DNA of 64,000 nt, taken from assembly GCA_022790855.1 (NCBI GenBank), contig JAAVYA010000051.1, forward strand, positions 62,001 to 126,000, read 5' to 3'. Shown piece by piece: positions 42,650-52,776 of the stretch. The stretch comes from Lachnospiraceae bacterium. Its GTDB lineage: Bacteria; Bacillota; Clostridia; Lachnospirales; Lachnospiraceae. A program made the position numbers and the translations under genes. Within the stretch, counting starts at the first letter, position 1. The number at the start of each line of letters is the position of its first letter. The notes beneath the pieces are model-generated. The model was given only the letters and a program-made list of their open reading frames with translations. It ran no database searches and had not been told where the DNA came from.

Positions 42650-44653
42650 TTACATATTCTCCTGACTATGATACACTGTAGTTCCTCTTACAATATGATT
42701 CTCATACCACTCTTTCGGGGCGCCCTCGCTATTGTAAGCTGTATCAAGCATTTTATATAGTTGTGAATATCTGACGTCGAACTTCAGCAGCGTCTGTAAT
42801 TCAGATGTCTGTATCGGCAAGATTTTCATGCCTGTGATATACTGTGTGCCGGCGTTATTATAATATTCCATATACCTTCTGGCTCTGAAATCTGATATGA
42901 CATTATGGTTCAAATATGTTGTTATGAATACGCAGTATGCCTCGTCATTGGGATGTGCCAAAGAGTAATCTCCTAAATGTCTGGAAACTGGCTCCATCTC
43001 CATTCTGCGCTGATTTGTACCGTCTGCAAGCGTTGCCTCAATCAGCAATGTATGTTTCGGATACTCATAAGCGGCATCATACTTCCATACGATATCAGCT
43101 TCCCCTCCCCCTGCATGGGTTTTGGGGAGCAGGTCAGCCTCTAAAGACAGGTTCATATATGCAAGCACATCGCCTTTTCGTTCACTGATGATATACCATG
43201 CTATCCCCAGCACATATTCAAATATGGTAGGAATATCAGCGTTATCCGTAACGATACTCCTGATTTCATCATCATTCCTGATCTCAAAGTCATGCAGCAA
43301 GGTAAGAAGCGTGTTTTTATCAAACTTATCATCAAGAAGCTTATGAAATCTTGCATAACGTTCGTCCTTGATGACTTTTTGAGCCATCTTCTTATTGGAT
43401 ACGCTTGTACCAAGAAGCCGTCCCAATTTCTGATAAAGTACATTGATATCTATCTCAAAAAAGGAACCAATTTCTTTTAAATCAACATTTTGCGGTAACA
43501 ATTCTGTTTGCTCAAAAGCGATCTCTAATAAATGGCCGGCAATCATTTCAGTATAACATTTCGGCAGCACATCAAGTTTTACTTTATGATCTTCAAATAA
43601 GACGATATCCGTAATTTTAAAATATCTCCGGTTCAAGTCAAAATAATCCGACAATGTCGCCTTCACCTTGAACATATGCATTATTTGAAAGAACTCTTCC
43701 TGAAACTGCTGCTCCGAACCGGAATTCAATATGGGAACCGGATTCAAAACCCCTAAGCCTTCTCTTGCTATTACACTTCTTGCGCCGCTGTGAAAGAAAT
43801 ATTTTCTCCAGGCTCCGCCAACCTTGCTGTTGGTTAATTTTTTGGTAGCTGCATAAAATTCAAGGGCAAGATTTTCTCCCGAAAATACAATATCTCTCAA
43901 TATCGTATACAACCTATAATAAGGCTTATCGTACTTTGCGCTTTTTCTGTTCATACCCACATTACAAATTAATTCTTCCGTGATCGGTTCCGTTTTCAGT
44001 AATTCTAAAGCGCTCTGGTAATTTTCCATTTCCATAAGGACCGATAAAATGATATCCTCATAATTTCCTATCTCGGAACTTCTTGTCTTTTTTATGCATT
44101 TTATAATTTTTGTCGTCGTATGCTCATCCACACATAATGGCAATAAGTAAGTAAATTCATCATAGGTAAGATACTCCACTTCATTTACCACATACAAAAA
44201 CACTACGAAGGGCCTTACCATTTTGTCGCCAACAACATTCGATGTTTTTAACATCTGTTTCAAATACAAGAAACTATCCTTTGGAACCTCCAAAAAATTA
44301 TCGGATGAAAAATCCTCGGAATCCGTAATTCTCAAAAGCTCCCGTCCTGCCTCCGTTATGTTACGCTCATCATCCAAAAGCCCGATATCTCTTAAGCCTG
44401 ACGTCTTCTCTCTTGCATCCTTATCCGGCCGTGCGGCGTCGCCCTTTATAAATTCGTTCTCTTTTAAATAATTGTAATATTCCGCCTGAAATGCATTATT
44501 GCTGTTCCATTTTTTTGCCGCATGCTCCTTCCGTTCCCGGAACTGTTTCAGCAATTGCAGCTGCCTCTCTATACTCATATTGAAATGATCCGTACGATAG
44601 CTTGTTGTTCCAATCGCCCAGCAATAACTTTTAAAGCCTATCTCTTTTCCCAT
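42650..44653 (-). CDS. AlwI-family Type IIS restriction endonuclease
   Basis: The 667-residue protein opens with WAIGTTSYR and a recognition region rich in helix, and ends with a nuclease domain. The candidate PD-(D/E)xK-like site is GGGEADIVW (518-523, D520) followed by LLIEATL (E539, T541) and REMEP (E552/E554), as in AlwI, MlyI and BstNBI-type enzymes with an ExT in place of ExK. It starts 16 bases inside the methylase gene, so the two are coupled. AlwI recognises GGATC and cuts outside it; the specificity here is unknown. Confidence 0.65.
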   Translation of the reverse strand: MGKEIGFKSYCWAIGTTSYRTDHFNMSIERQLQLLKQFRERKEHAAKKWNSNNAFQAEYYNYLKENEFIKGDAARPDKDAREKTSGLRDIGLLDDERNITEAGRELLRITDSEDFSSDNFLEVPKDSFLYLKQMLKTSNVVGDKMVRPFVVFLYVVNEVEYLTYDEFTYLLPLCVDEHTTTKIIKCIKKTRSSEIGNYEDIILSVLMEMENYQSALELLKTEPITEELICNVGMNRKSAKYDKPYYRLYTILRDIVFSGENLALEFYAATKKLTNSKVGGAWRKYFFHSGARSVIAREGLGVLNPVPILNSGSEQQFQEEFFQIMHMFKVKATLSDYFDLNRRYFKITDIVLFEDHKVKLDVLPKCYTEMIAGHLLEIAFEQTELLPQNVDLKEIGSFFEIDINVLYQKLGRLLGTSVSNKKMAQKVIKDERYARFHKLLDDKFDKNTLLTLLHDFEIRNDDEIRSIVTDNADIPTIFEYVLGIAWYIISERKGDVLAYMNLSLEADLLPKTHAGGGEADIVWKYDAAYEYPKHTLLIEATLADGTNQRRMEMEPVSRHLGDYSLAHPNDEAYCVFITTYLNHNVISDFRARRYMEYYNNAGTQYITGMKILPIQTSELQTLLKFDVRYSQLYKMLDTAYNSEGAPKEWYENHIVRGTTVYHSQENM

Positions 44654-46803
44654 AGAATCTCCTCTGGTTCGTAGTTTACAACCAATACTTCCTTCGTCAC
44701 TCCATCCTTTTTCGTATGGTAATTTGAATTTGTATAATCATATTCCAAGGGAATGGCTCTGAATTTTTCATGCTCCTTTATCCAGGCAGATAAAATAACA
44801 TTTTTCTTTCCTTTGCTCTCCAATACATTGGACAGTGCAAAACGAATTCCTTTTTCATCCAGCTGTTCCAAATAATGCAATAAGTCTTTCTCATCATTTT
44901 CTGTCCAGCCCGACTGTTCATTATAGGTCGCGCATGTAATTAAATATGGCGGATCCGCATAGAAAAAGCTCTTATCGGTATACCCTTCCATGCTTACATT
45001 TCTAAAATCATCATTGGTGAATTTATAATCGCCGCTCTTTACCCTATCAATAAATGCTTCTAATTTTCCCTGCATCTTCGCATTAAAATCCCTTTTCCCA
45101 ACAGGTAAATTGAATTCTCCTTTTCTGTTGAACCGCAATTGATTATTAAATGAATACACGATCAATAAATACAGTATCAGAAAATATTCATCATCTTCTG
45201 TTTTTTTTGCATTAAAGTCGTCTCTTAACTTACGATACCCCTCTTTATTATATTTTCCCAGGCCCTTGGAGCTTTCACAGTTATAATAGCCGTACCCATT
45301 TTTACTTACCAATGACAGCCCATATTTATCAATCTCATGATATATCCATCTGAATATATCATCCTTAGGCACCTTTCTGAACGTATCCAGCAGCCCCATA
45401 AGATATTTATTGCTGTCATTGAACAATACCTTATTACAATTGAGATTTATTCCCACGTTGCAGCCACCGCAAAACAGATCTACAACCTGGTCTGCATCCT
45501 GTGGAAATAAGGGTAATATCTGGGAAAGCAGTTTGTACTTTCCGCCTGTATAATTCAGAGCAGATGGAATCACTTTCTTCCCCTCTGCCGCGCATATGCA
45601 TAAGAATAATCTCTCCTGATTCGCTTTTATTTCAGATTTTCCGGTAGAAAAAGCCTTGTAATCTTCCGCAAATACTTTTACTTCTCCTTTCTTTTGCAGA
45701 ATCCTCATAATATCATCATCGCTTATCTTTGCATTAGAACGGTCATTCCCTTTATTTGCCATATTATTGTATGACAGTAAAATATACTTCGCATGGATGG
45801 AGTCTATCAATTGTTCGAATGCTGCAGTTGCCTTCTGAGTACAATACTCGCTCTTCAAAGCCGTCCGATCCATTTTCCTGGCAACGCCAAACACTTCGGG
45901 CTTATCCCATCTGGCTACATTCTCAAGCAAATGATAGGCATCACAATACTGTCTGGAATTATACGGCGGATCTATGTATACCAGATCTGCCTCTATTTCA
46001 GGCGCCAGCTCATTCGTATCCATACTGTAGCACACATTATTTTCATTCAGGCCAGCTTCTGGTTCCGGGACGGATAATTCTAAGTGTTTTTCAAATTCCG
46101 CTCCTTTTCGGTATGCATCATAATGCCCGCAAGTATTGGCGATCTTATCCATCGCATAGAGTAACGATGTGATCAGCAATGCCCTTTCTCTTGCGTTTAT
46201 TTCACCCAAACGGTGCCTATCCTCTATATCCTGTCTGATATACCCTATCTTTCTGCAATCCTCTAATGAAAAGTATGTATCCGAAAAGTTATCGCTCATG
46301 TAATTATCTTCCACCACGTTGAGCTTATTATATTGCAAAATAAGCTCAATCACTTTATCTTCTGAATATGCTTCACTGCTGAACCAGGCAACATGGCAGA
46401 TGTAATTACTGTACATAATATCATTCGTAATAAGCTTCTTATCAATAAAAGCAGACGCCACCGCGCCCGTTCCTGCAAATATATCCGCAACCGTATTTAT
46501 ATTTTTGCACTCTTCTTCCACAACCTTTGTAATAAAAGGCAGCAGCTTGTACTTATTTCCCAAATATCTGCGGTTATTGATCTTTGTGGTCTTATAACCC
46601 TTTGCCGCTTCTATATGTCTGTCCGCGCTTTCCCCATGATTCTTCTTAATGTATTCCTGAAGCTGTTGATACGTTTCCTCACTCCAGATAACCCTTCCTT
46701 TTTCATTTACCTCAACCTCTACGGCGCCATTATCTTTCAAATAATATAAATATGACCTGGAAATGTCTAATTTTTTTGCTAACTGCGTTGCCGAATAACT
46801 CAT
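44638..46803 (-). CDS. Double-domain adenine DNA methyltransferase (FokI-type)
   Basis: Counting from ATG 46803 the protein has 721 residues: an N-terminal helix-turn-helix (YSATQLAKKLDISRSYLYYL), a first D12-class methylase domain with DIFAGTGAV and DPPYNSRQY, and a second with DLFCGGCNVG and DPPYLIT. Two DPPY sites in one chain, one for each strand of an asymmetric site, is the FokI-methylase plan and fits a Type IIS system. The start is set by GGAG eight bases upstream and by a promoter whose predicted transcription start (about 46854) makes the earlier in-frame ATG 46857 unlikely. The nuclease gene overlaps its end. Confidence 0.85.
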   Translation of the reverse strand: MSYSATQLAKKLDISRSYLYYLKDNGAVEVEVNEKGRVIWSEETYQQLQEYIKKNHGESADRHIEAAKGYKTTKINNRRYLGNKYKLLPFITKVVEEECKNINTVADIFAGTGAVASAFIDKKLITNDIMYSNYICHVAWFSSEAYSEDKVIELILQYNKLNVVEDNYMSDNFSDTYFSLEDCRKIGYIRQDIEDRHRLGEINARERALLITSLLYAMDKIANTCGHYDAYRKGAEFEKHLELSVPEPEAGLNENNVCYSMDTNELAPEIEADLVYIDPPYNSRQYCDAYHLLENVARWDKPEVFGVARKMDRTALKSEYCTQKATAAFEQLIDSIHAKYILLSYNNMANKGNDRSNAKISDDDIMRILQKKGEVKVFAEDYKAFSTGKSEIKANQERLFLCICAAEGKKVIPSALNYTGGKYKLLSQILPLFPQDADQVVDLFCGGCNVGINLNCNKVLFNDSNKYLMGLLDTFRKVPKDDIFRWIYHEIDKYGLSLVSKNGYGYYNCESSKGLGKYNKEGYRKLRDDFNAKKTEDDEYFLILYLLIVYSFNNQLRFNRKGEFNLPVGKRDFNAKMQGKLEAFIDRVKSGDYKFTNDDFRNVSMEGYTDKSFFYADPPYLITCATYNEQSGWTENDEKDLLHYLEQLDEKGIRFALSNVLESKGKKNVILSAWIKEHEKFRAIPLEYDYTNSNYHTKKDGVTKEVLVVNYEPEEILWEKR

Positions 46804-46860
46804 GATCCCATCTCCATCTATGCAACATATTTTATTCTTCATTGGACACTTTTTCATTTA

Positions 46861-46888
46861 ATTATACCATTATTTATCATTTTTTCAA
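46861..46888 (-). promoter_or_regulatory. Promoter of the restriction-modification operon
   Basis: Minus-strand TTGAAA (46883-46888) and TATAAT (46861-46866) with a 16-base spacer. The expected start near 46854 leaves a leader of about 50 bases before ATG 46803. Confidence 0.7.
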
Positions 46889-46956
46889 TCTAAATCTTAA
46901 GAATTGCTGTAAAAAATGGATGCTAATGGTTACTTTTCACGGGCAATGTCAGTTAG

Positions 46957-47044
46957 TTAGTTAAAGGGGGGGGGGAGGGGGACGCCAGGGAAAAGGGACG
47001 CTTTGCGCCCCTTTTCCCTGGCTGTGCATCTCATCATTAACTAA
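46957..47044. repeat. Palindromic element, left copy (with G10-A-G5 tract)
   Basis: Outer arms TTAGTTAA (46957-46964) and TTAACTAA (47037-47044), an inner 18-base stem (46984-47001 with 47005-47022, one mismatch, TTT loop) and a G10 A G5 tract at 46966-46981. The stretch 46858-47157 holds no gene. The inner GCCAGGGAAAAG and its flanks recur, inverted, at 48087-48213. Confidence 0.7.
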
Positions 47045-47157
47045 TTGATATTGTTGTTACTGCCAAGGAAATATATAGGCAATTGTGCCTTAGCATTTAT
47101 TTTTTTGTGCTGGGAAATGCTGGTAAAGGATTTCGCAAAGCCGGGTTTTTGTTGTCA

Positions 47158-47865
47158 TCAGGAAACCGGATAATGGCTCTTGCATTGTTCTTTGGATCTT
47201 CCTCTGCTCTCCTCCCTATATCCCATATCAAACATTCCTTCCATGGGGGGATGGGTCATAAAATCCGGCATATTCCGGCTTTCTGTGGAAGCCTCCTCCA
47301 TCTCTTGATCCCTTATTTGTTCCGGTTCTCCGGCAATGATGCGGTTTGCCACCTGCTCCATACCCCCAGGCATGCTCCGGTTTGCCATCTGCTCCAGTTC
47401 TCTGGACACCCTTTCTTCCATAGGCATTGTCCGGTTCGCCATCTGTTCCTGGTCTCCGGGTACTCTTTCTTCCATAGGCATTGTCCGGTTTCCCATCTGT
47501 TCCTGGCCTCCGGGTACTCTTTCTTCCATAGGCATTGTTCGGTTTGCCGGCATTTCTCCGCCGCCTGACATACTGCCATTTGAAGGCTGTTCCATATTCT
47601 GCCGAATCGGCTGACTGCCGAATTCCGTCTGCCCCATCATCTCTCCTGCCCTGGGTTCCTGGCCCACCGGAATGCATAATTCATCCCCGATCTGAAGATT
47701 ATAAATATTTACATAAGGATTGGCATACATAATCCTGGAAACGCTTACATGATAGCGCTGTCCCAGTTTATACAAAGTATCCCCTTTTTCAATCACGTGG
47801 ATAATCCCCCGGCAGGAGCCGCTGGTAAAAATCGGCCCGATCGGGATTGTCACAACTCTAGCCAT
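47158..47865 (-). CDS. LysM-domain protein with tandem PMEER repeats
   Basis: Counting from ATG 47865 (235 residues), a LysM domain lies near 22-66 (HVIEKGDTLYKLGQRYHVSV ... LQIGDELCIPV) and should bind peptidoglycan or chitin-like glycan. The rest is a Met/Glu/Gln-rich tail with three 18-residue copies of NRTMPMEERVPGxQEQM plus two shorter ones. There is no signal peptide, so spore-coat or lysis-exposed location is possible, as in other small clostridial LysM proteins. GGAGG five bases upstream favours this ATG over one at 47877. The gene lies between two inverted palindromic elements. Confidence 0.75.
   Translation of the reverse strand: MARVVTIPIGPIFTSGSCRGIIHVIEKGDTLYKLGQRYHVSVSRIMYANPYVNIYNLQIGDELCIPVGQEPRAGEMMGQTEFGSQPIRQNMEQPSNGSMSGGGEMPANRTMPMEERVPGGQEQMGNRTMPMEERVPGDQEQMANRTMPMEERVSRELEQMANRSMPGGMEQVANRIIAGEPEQIRDQEMEEASTESRNMPDFMTHPPMEGMFDMGYREESRGRSKEQCKSHYPVS
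47383..47544 (-). repeat. Three 54-base tandem repeats in the LysM gene
   Basis: Three in-frame 54-base units encode NRTMPMEERVxxxxEQMx; two shorter, diverged units follow. Copy number could change by slippage. Confidence 0.8.
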
Positions 47866-48086
47866 AAATTCCTCCATTCTGTGCGCTTTTGCACAAACAG
47901 ATAGTCCGTAAAAAAGTCCGCAAATTTTTTACGCTTACTAAAAAATATTTTCTCCCTTTATCATATTCCATCCCGCCAAAACCGTTCCCCCCTGCCCTAT
48001 CCTTATACCCTGAAAGCCTTTTTTATAGCATTTTCGTCACACCGTCAAGCTGTTTGGAACAATTAGTTCCGGAAACGAGATGCTCA

Positions 48087-48213
48087 GCCAGGGAAAAGTG
48101 GATCGCAACAGCCGCAATTGGTCTGCAGATTTTGACTTTGTAGAAATTCTTAATCTCGAAACCGGAAAAAGCGGCAGACCAATTGCGGCTGTTGCGCTCC
48201 ACTTTTCCCTGGC
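48087..48213. repeat. Palindromic element, right copy (inverted relative to left)
   Basis: Forty-base arms at 48087-48126 and 48174-48213 match at 39 of 40 positions around a 47-base loop. Read on the minus strand, it shares with the left copy the lead-in GGGGGAC, the stem start GCCAGGGAAAAG and the run-out CCTGGCTG.GCATCTC. The gene-free gap 47866-48419 also contains the activase promoter and nothing else I can name. Confidence 0.75.
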
Positions 48214-48343
48214 GTCCCCCCATCATTTTTTACATTTAAAGTAATAAATAGCAGCATCTTCCACATACATTAGACAAAGTAACCAACAAATTTTCATTTC
48301 CTCTTTTGGGAATCTATACATTTCATGAAATATAGAAAATGAA

Positions 48344-48373
48344 TTGATTTTTTATCATCTTCTGTCGTATAAT
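48344..48373 (+). promoter_or_regulatory. Promoter of the activase gene
   Basis: TTGATT (48344-48349) and TATAAT (48368-48373) with an 18-base spacer, about 47 bases before the start at 48420. Confidence 0.6.
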
Positions 48374-48419
48374 GTACCTTGTTTCAAAAGAAATTCAAAC
48401 GATATTATAATAGGAAGTT

Positions 48420-51400
48420 ATGGTGAAAATTATGGAAAAAAAAGATTTACATAAGTTGGGGATCGACATTGGTTCCACCACCGTAAAAATCGCAATCCTG
48501 AATTCAGATAACAAGCTGCTTACTTCCGATTATCAGCGGCACTTTGCCAATATACGGGAGACATTATCCGATTTGTTAAAAAAAGCCTATGATAAACTGG
48601 GGAATCTTATGATGGCTCCTATGATTACCGGTTCCGGCGGGCTGACCCTCGCCAAGCACTTGGACATCCCCTTTGTACAGGAAGTTATTTCCGTTTCCAC
48701 CGCTCTGTCGGACTATGCGCCGCAAACTGACGTGGCCATTGAGCTTGGCGGGGAAGACGCCAAGATTATTTATTTTGAAGGTGGAAATGTAGAACAGCGC
48801 ATGAACGGCATCTGCGCCGGAGGCACCGGCTCTTTCATCGACCAGATGGCCTCCCTGCTCCAGACGGACGCTACCGGGCTTAACACCTACGCCAAGGATT
48901 ACAAGGCAATCTACCCCATTGCCGCCCGCTGCGGGGTATTTGCCAAGACCGATATCCAGCCCCTGATCAATGAAGGCGCTACCAGGGAGGATTTGTCCGC
49001 TTCTATTTTCCAGGCTGTGGTAAATCAGACCATCAGCGGCCTGGCCTGCGGCAAACCCATCCGGGGACATGTGGCGTTTTTAGGCGGCCCCCTTCATTTT
49101 TTACCGGAATTAAAAGCTGCTTTCATACGGACGCTGAATCTGGATGAGGAGCATATCATCGCCCCGGACCACTCCCATCTGTTTGCAGCCATCGGTTCCG
49201 CCCTGAATTATAAAGAAGAGCATACGGCGTCCTTACAGGAGATTATCCAAAAGCTCTCCTCCGACATCCATATGGAATTTGAAGTGGAACGTATGGAACC
49301 CTTGTTTGCAGACGGCAAAGCTTACAAATTATTCCAAAAACGCCACAGCGCCCATCATGTTGCGACAGCAGATTTATCTACCTACCAAGGGGATTGTTAT
49401 CTGGGAATTGACGCCGGATCCACCACCACGAAGGTGGCGTTGGTGGGAGAAGACGGCTCCCTGCTGTATTCTTTTTACAGCAGCAACAATGGAAGCCCCC
49501 TTGCAACGGCCATTTCCTCTCTGCAGGAAATTTATACCCTGCTGCCGGAAGGCGCCCGCATCGTCCATTCCTGCTCCACAGGCTACGGCGAGGCCCTGAT
49601 GAAGGCCGCATTTCTGCTGGATGAAGGAGAAGTGGAAACGGTGGCTCATTACTATGCGGCTGCATTTTTTAATCCGGAAGTGGACTGTATCTTGGACATC
49701 GGCGGCCAGGATATGAAATGCATCAAAATCAAAGATCAAACCGTAGACAGCGTACAGCTCAATGAAGCCTGCTCCTCCGGCTGCGGCTCTTTTATTGAAA
49801 CCTTTGCCAAATCCTTGAATTACTCTGTGGAGGATTTTGCACAGGCCGCTCTGTTTGCCCAAAATCCCATCGACCTTGGCACACGATGTACGGTATTTAT
49901 GAATTCCAAGGTGAAGCAGGCCCAAAAAGAAGGCGCGGAAGTATCGGATATTTCCGCCGGATTGGCCTATTCTGTCATTAAAAACGCATTATTTAAGGTA
50001 ATCAAGGTGTCCGACGCCAAAGACCTGGGACAGCACATTGTAGTCCAGGGAGGCACCTTTTACAACGACGCCGTTCTTAGAAGCTTTGAAAAAATCTCGG
50101 GCTGTGAAGCCGTCCGTCCGGACATTGCAGGCATTATGGGAGCTTTCGGCGCATCTCTGATTGCCCGGGAACGTCATGAAGCCGGATACAAAAGCACGAT
50201 GCTCTCCATTGAGGAGATCAACGCCCTTACCTTTGAGACCAAATTATCCCGCTGTAAGGGCTGCACCAACAACTGTCTTTTGACCATTAACCGTTTTTCC
50301 GGGGGACGCCAGTATATCACCGGTAACCGCTGTGAAAAGGGCCTTGGCCTGGAAAAAAATAAAGAACAGATTCCAAACTTGTTCGATTACAAAAACAAGC
50401 GGATTTTCAACTACCCGCCTTTGGAAAAAGAAAAAGCCCTCCGGGGCACGGTGGGCATCCCCCGAGTACTGAACATGTATGAAAACTTCCCCTTCTGGGC
50501 GGTATTTTTCCGTGAACTGGGTTTTTCTGTCATGCTCTCTCCTCAGAGCACCCGTAAAATATACGAGATGGGCATTGAATCCATTCCCAGTGAATCCGAA
50601 TGTTATCCAGCCAAATTGGCCCACGGCCACGTGTCCTGGCTGATACGGGAGCAGGCAGATTTTATTTTTTACCCCTGCATCCCCTATGAACGCAACGAAT
50701 TTCCGGATTCCAACAACCACTACAACTGCCCCATTGTCACCTCCTACGCGGAAAACATCAAAAACAATGTGGATGAAATCACCTCCGGACAAGTGCGGTT
50801 CTTAAATCCATTCTTATCCTTCGGAGATAAACAGGCGCTACTGGCCCAGCTTCAGCAGGTATTTTCCAAGGAGTTTTCTATTTCCATGGAAGAAATCAAG
50901 CATGCGGTAGACGCCGGATGGGAGGAACTGGCCGCCGTCCGCTTGGAAATGCAAAAGAAAGGGGAGGAAACGCTCAAATATATGGAAGAAACTGGCCGCC
51001 GGGGTATTGTACTGGCCGGACGGCCCTACCACGTGGACCCGGAAATCCACCACGGTATTCCGGAATTGATCAACTCCTATGGCATTGCCGTATTGACGGA
51101 GGATTCCGTCTCCCATCTTCATCAAGTGGAACGGCCTTTGATCGTAATGGATCAGTGGATGTATCATTCCCGCCTTTACGCGGCGGCCAACTTTGTCAAG
51201 ACCCGGGAGGATCTGGACTTGATCCAGCTCAACTCCTTCGGCTGCGGCTTAGACGCCGTTACCACCGACGCAGTGGGAGATATTTTAACAAAATCAGGAA
51301 AAATTTACACTTGTCTGAAAATTGATGAAGTGAATAACTTAGGCGCGGCCAGAATCCGCATTCGTTCCCTGCTCTCCGCCATTCGGGTCAAGGAAAAGCA

Positions 51401-52700
51401 AAACCAGGCCCGCACCATCCGGTCGGCCAGCTACCAGCGAATCATATTCACAGAAGAGATGAAGAAGAACTATACCATCCTCTGCCCCCAAATGTCGCCC
51501 ATTCATTTCGACCTGATCGAGCCTGCCTTCCAGGCTTCCGGCTACAACCTGGTGGTATTGAAAAACGACAACCGTTCCGCTGTGGACGTAGGGCTGCGTT
51601 ATGTGAACAATGACGCCTGCTATCCATCCTTGATGGTAGTGGGACAGATTATGGACGCCATTCTCTCTGGCAATTACGATTTAAACCGGACGGCAGTGAT
51701 TATTTCCCAAACCGGAGGCGGATGCCGTGCTTCCAACTATATCGGCTTTATCCGCCGCGCCCTGGAGAAAGCGGGCTGCCCCCAGATTCCGGTTATTTCC
51801 ATCAACTTAAGCGGCTTGGAAGGGAATCCAGGATTTAAGTTTACGCCCGCCCTTGTCCAGAAAGGAATGTACGGCGTCGTTTTCGGAGATATTTTCATGC
51901 GCTGCTTGTACCGAATGCGGCCATATGAAGCCACAAAAGGCTCCGCCAACGCCCTTCATGAAAAATGGAAAAAGAAATGCATCGCATTCCTTTCTTCCCC
52001 CAAATTCCTGTCCCACCGGACCTTTAAGCGTTACTGCCGCCAGATCATCCGGGATTTTGACAACCTCCCGATACTGGATATCCAAAAGCCCCGGGTGGGC
52101 GTGGTAGGTGAAATTCTGGTGAAATTTCTGCCGGCCGCCAACAATTATCTGGTGGAACTGTTAGAGGCAGAAGGAGCGGAAGCTGTCGTGCCCGACCTAC
52201 TGGACTTTTTCTTATACTGTTTCTACAATCAGAACTTCAAGACAGACTATCTGGGCATGAAAAAATCCTCCAAGCGCAATGCCAATCTGGGAATCAAGGC
52301 TCTGGAATGGTTACGGAGCGCGGCCCGGGACGAATTCAACAAAAGCCGCCATTTCCATGGGCCGGCCCATATTGAAGAGCTGGCGAAATATGCCTCTCCT
52401 ATCGTGTCTCAAGGGAACCAGACCGGGGAAGGCTGGTTTTTAACAGGCGAAATGCTGGAGCTGATTCATACGGGAACCAATAACATCGTCTGCGCCCAGC
52501 CCTTTGCCTGCCTGCCCAACCATGTGGTGGGGAAAGGCGTGATCAAAGAACTTCGCCACCGCTACCCCCTTTCCAATATCGTAGCCATCGACTACGACCC
52601 TGGAGCCAGCGAGGTAAACCAGTTAAACCGCATCAAGCTGATGCTGTCCACCGCCCAGAAAAATTTAAAGGCAGATCGGCAGGCGGCTGCAGCAGAATAA
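48420..52700 (+). CDS. Large 2-hydroxyacyl-CoA dehydratase activase-like protein (BadF/BcrA ATPase fusion)
   Basis: The 1426-residue protein joins two BadF/BcrA ATPase domains. The first has [13 protein letters not shown] and [16 protein letters not shown], the second [13 protein letters not shown] near 329 and [13 protein letters not shown]. Next come a CKGCTNNC cluster, a DUF2229-type domain ([14 protein letters not shown]) and further CoA-dehydratase-like segments ([39 protein letters not shown]). Activases use ATP to send a low-potential electron through a [4Fe-4S] cluster into a dehydratase. This giant fused form is common in gut Clostridia; its partner and substrate are unknown. It is a single gene. 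Confidence 0.88.
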   Translation: MVKIMEKKDLHKLGIDIGSTTVKIAILNSDNKLLTSDYQRHFANIRETLSDLLKKAYDKLGNLMMAPMITGSGGLTLAKHLDIPFVQEVISVSTALSDYAPQTDVAIELGGEDAKIIYFEGGNVEQRMNGICAGGTGSFIDQMASLLQTDATGLNTYAKDYKAIYPIAARCGVFAKTDIQPLINEGATREDLSASIFQAVVNQTISGLACGKPIRGHVAFLGGPLHFLPELKAAFIRTLNLDEEHIIAPDHSHLFAAIGSALNYKEEHTASLQEIIQKLSSDIHMEFEVERMEPLFADGKAYKLFQKRHSAHHVATADLSTYQGDCYLGIDAGSTTTKVALVGEDGSLLYSFYSSNNGSPLATAISSLQEIYTLLPEGARIVHSCSTGYGEALMKAAFLLDEGEVETVAHYYAAAFFNPEVDCILDIGGQDMKCIKIKDQTVDSVQLNEACSSGCGSFIETFAKSLNYSVEDFAQAALFAQNPIDLGTRCTVFMNSKVKQAQKEGAEVSDISAGLAYSVIKNALFKVIKVSDAKDLGQHIVVQGGTFYNDAVLRSFEKISGCEAVRPDIAGIMGAFGASLIARERHEAGYKSTMLSIEEINALTFETKLSRCKGCTNNCLLTINRFSGGRQYITGNRCEKGLGLEKNKEQIPNLFDYKNKRIFNYPPLEKEKALRGTVGIPRVLNMYENFPFWAVFFRELGFSVMLSPQSTRKIYEMGIESIPSESECYPAKLAHGHVSWLIREQADFIFYPCIPYERNEFPDSNNHYNCPIVTSYAENIKNNVDEITSGQVRFLNPFLSFGDKQALLAQLQQVFSKEFSISMEEIKHAVDAGWEELAAVRLEMQKKGEETLKYMEETGRRGIVLAGRPYHVDPEIHHGIPELINSYGIAVLTEDSVSHLHQVERPLIVMDQWMYHSRLYAAANFVKTREDLDLIQLNSFGCGLDAVTTDAVGDILTKSGKIYTCLKIDEVNNLGAARIRIRSLLSAIRVKEKQNQARTIRSASYQRIIFTEEMKKNYTILCPQMSPIHFDLIEPAFQASGYNLVVLKNDNRSAVDVGLRYVNNDACYPSLMVVGQIMDAILSGNYDLNRTAVIISQTGGGCRASNYIGFIRRALEKAGCPQIPVISINLSGLEGNPGFKFTPALVQKGMYGVVFGDIFMRCLYRMRPYEATKGSANALHEKWKKKCIAFLSSPKFLSHRTFKRYCRQIIRDFDNLPILDIQKPRVGVVGEILVKFLPAANNYLVELLEAEGAEAVVPDLLDFFLYCFYNQNFKTDYLGMKKSSKRNANLGIKALEWLRSAARDEFNKSRHFHGPAHIEELAKYASPIVSQGNQTGEGWFLTGEMLELIHTGTNNIVCAQPFACLPNHVVGKGVIKELRHRYPLSNIVAIDYDPGASEVNQLNRIKLMLSTAQKNLKADRQAAAAE

Positions 52701-52721
52701 GAAATAACATTAGAGCAAATC

Positions 52722-52748
52722 AAATAGCCATGCTTGCATGGCTATTTT
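52722..52748. terminator. Bidirectional terminator between the activase and rbsK
   Basis: A perfect 11-base stem AAATAGCCATG / CATGGCTATTT around CTTG, followed by TT on the plus strand and A/T-rich sequence on the minus side. It serves two convergent genes. Confidence 0.7.
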
Positions 52749-52776
52749 CCTCATTGCTCGCGGGAATAAATTCCTT

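Noticed and set aside
48023-48226. A 67-codon minus-strand frame across the right palindromic element.
   Set aside because: It is coded by the inverted repeat itself and has no ribosome binding site or homology.
16679-52770. The 14-mer CTCGCGGGAATAAA occurs at 16679-16692 and 52757-52770, and a shorter form near 60163, close to gene ends.
   Set aside because: A 14-base match is expected several times by chance among all pairs of positions in 64 kb, so this alone is no evidence for a repeat family.
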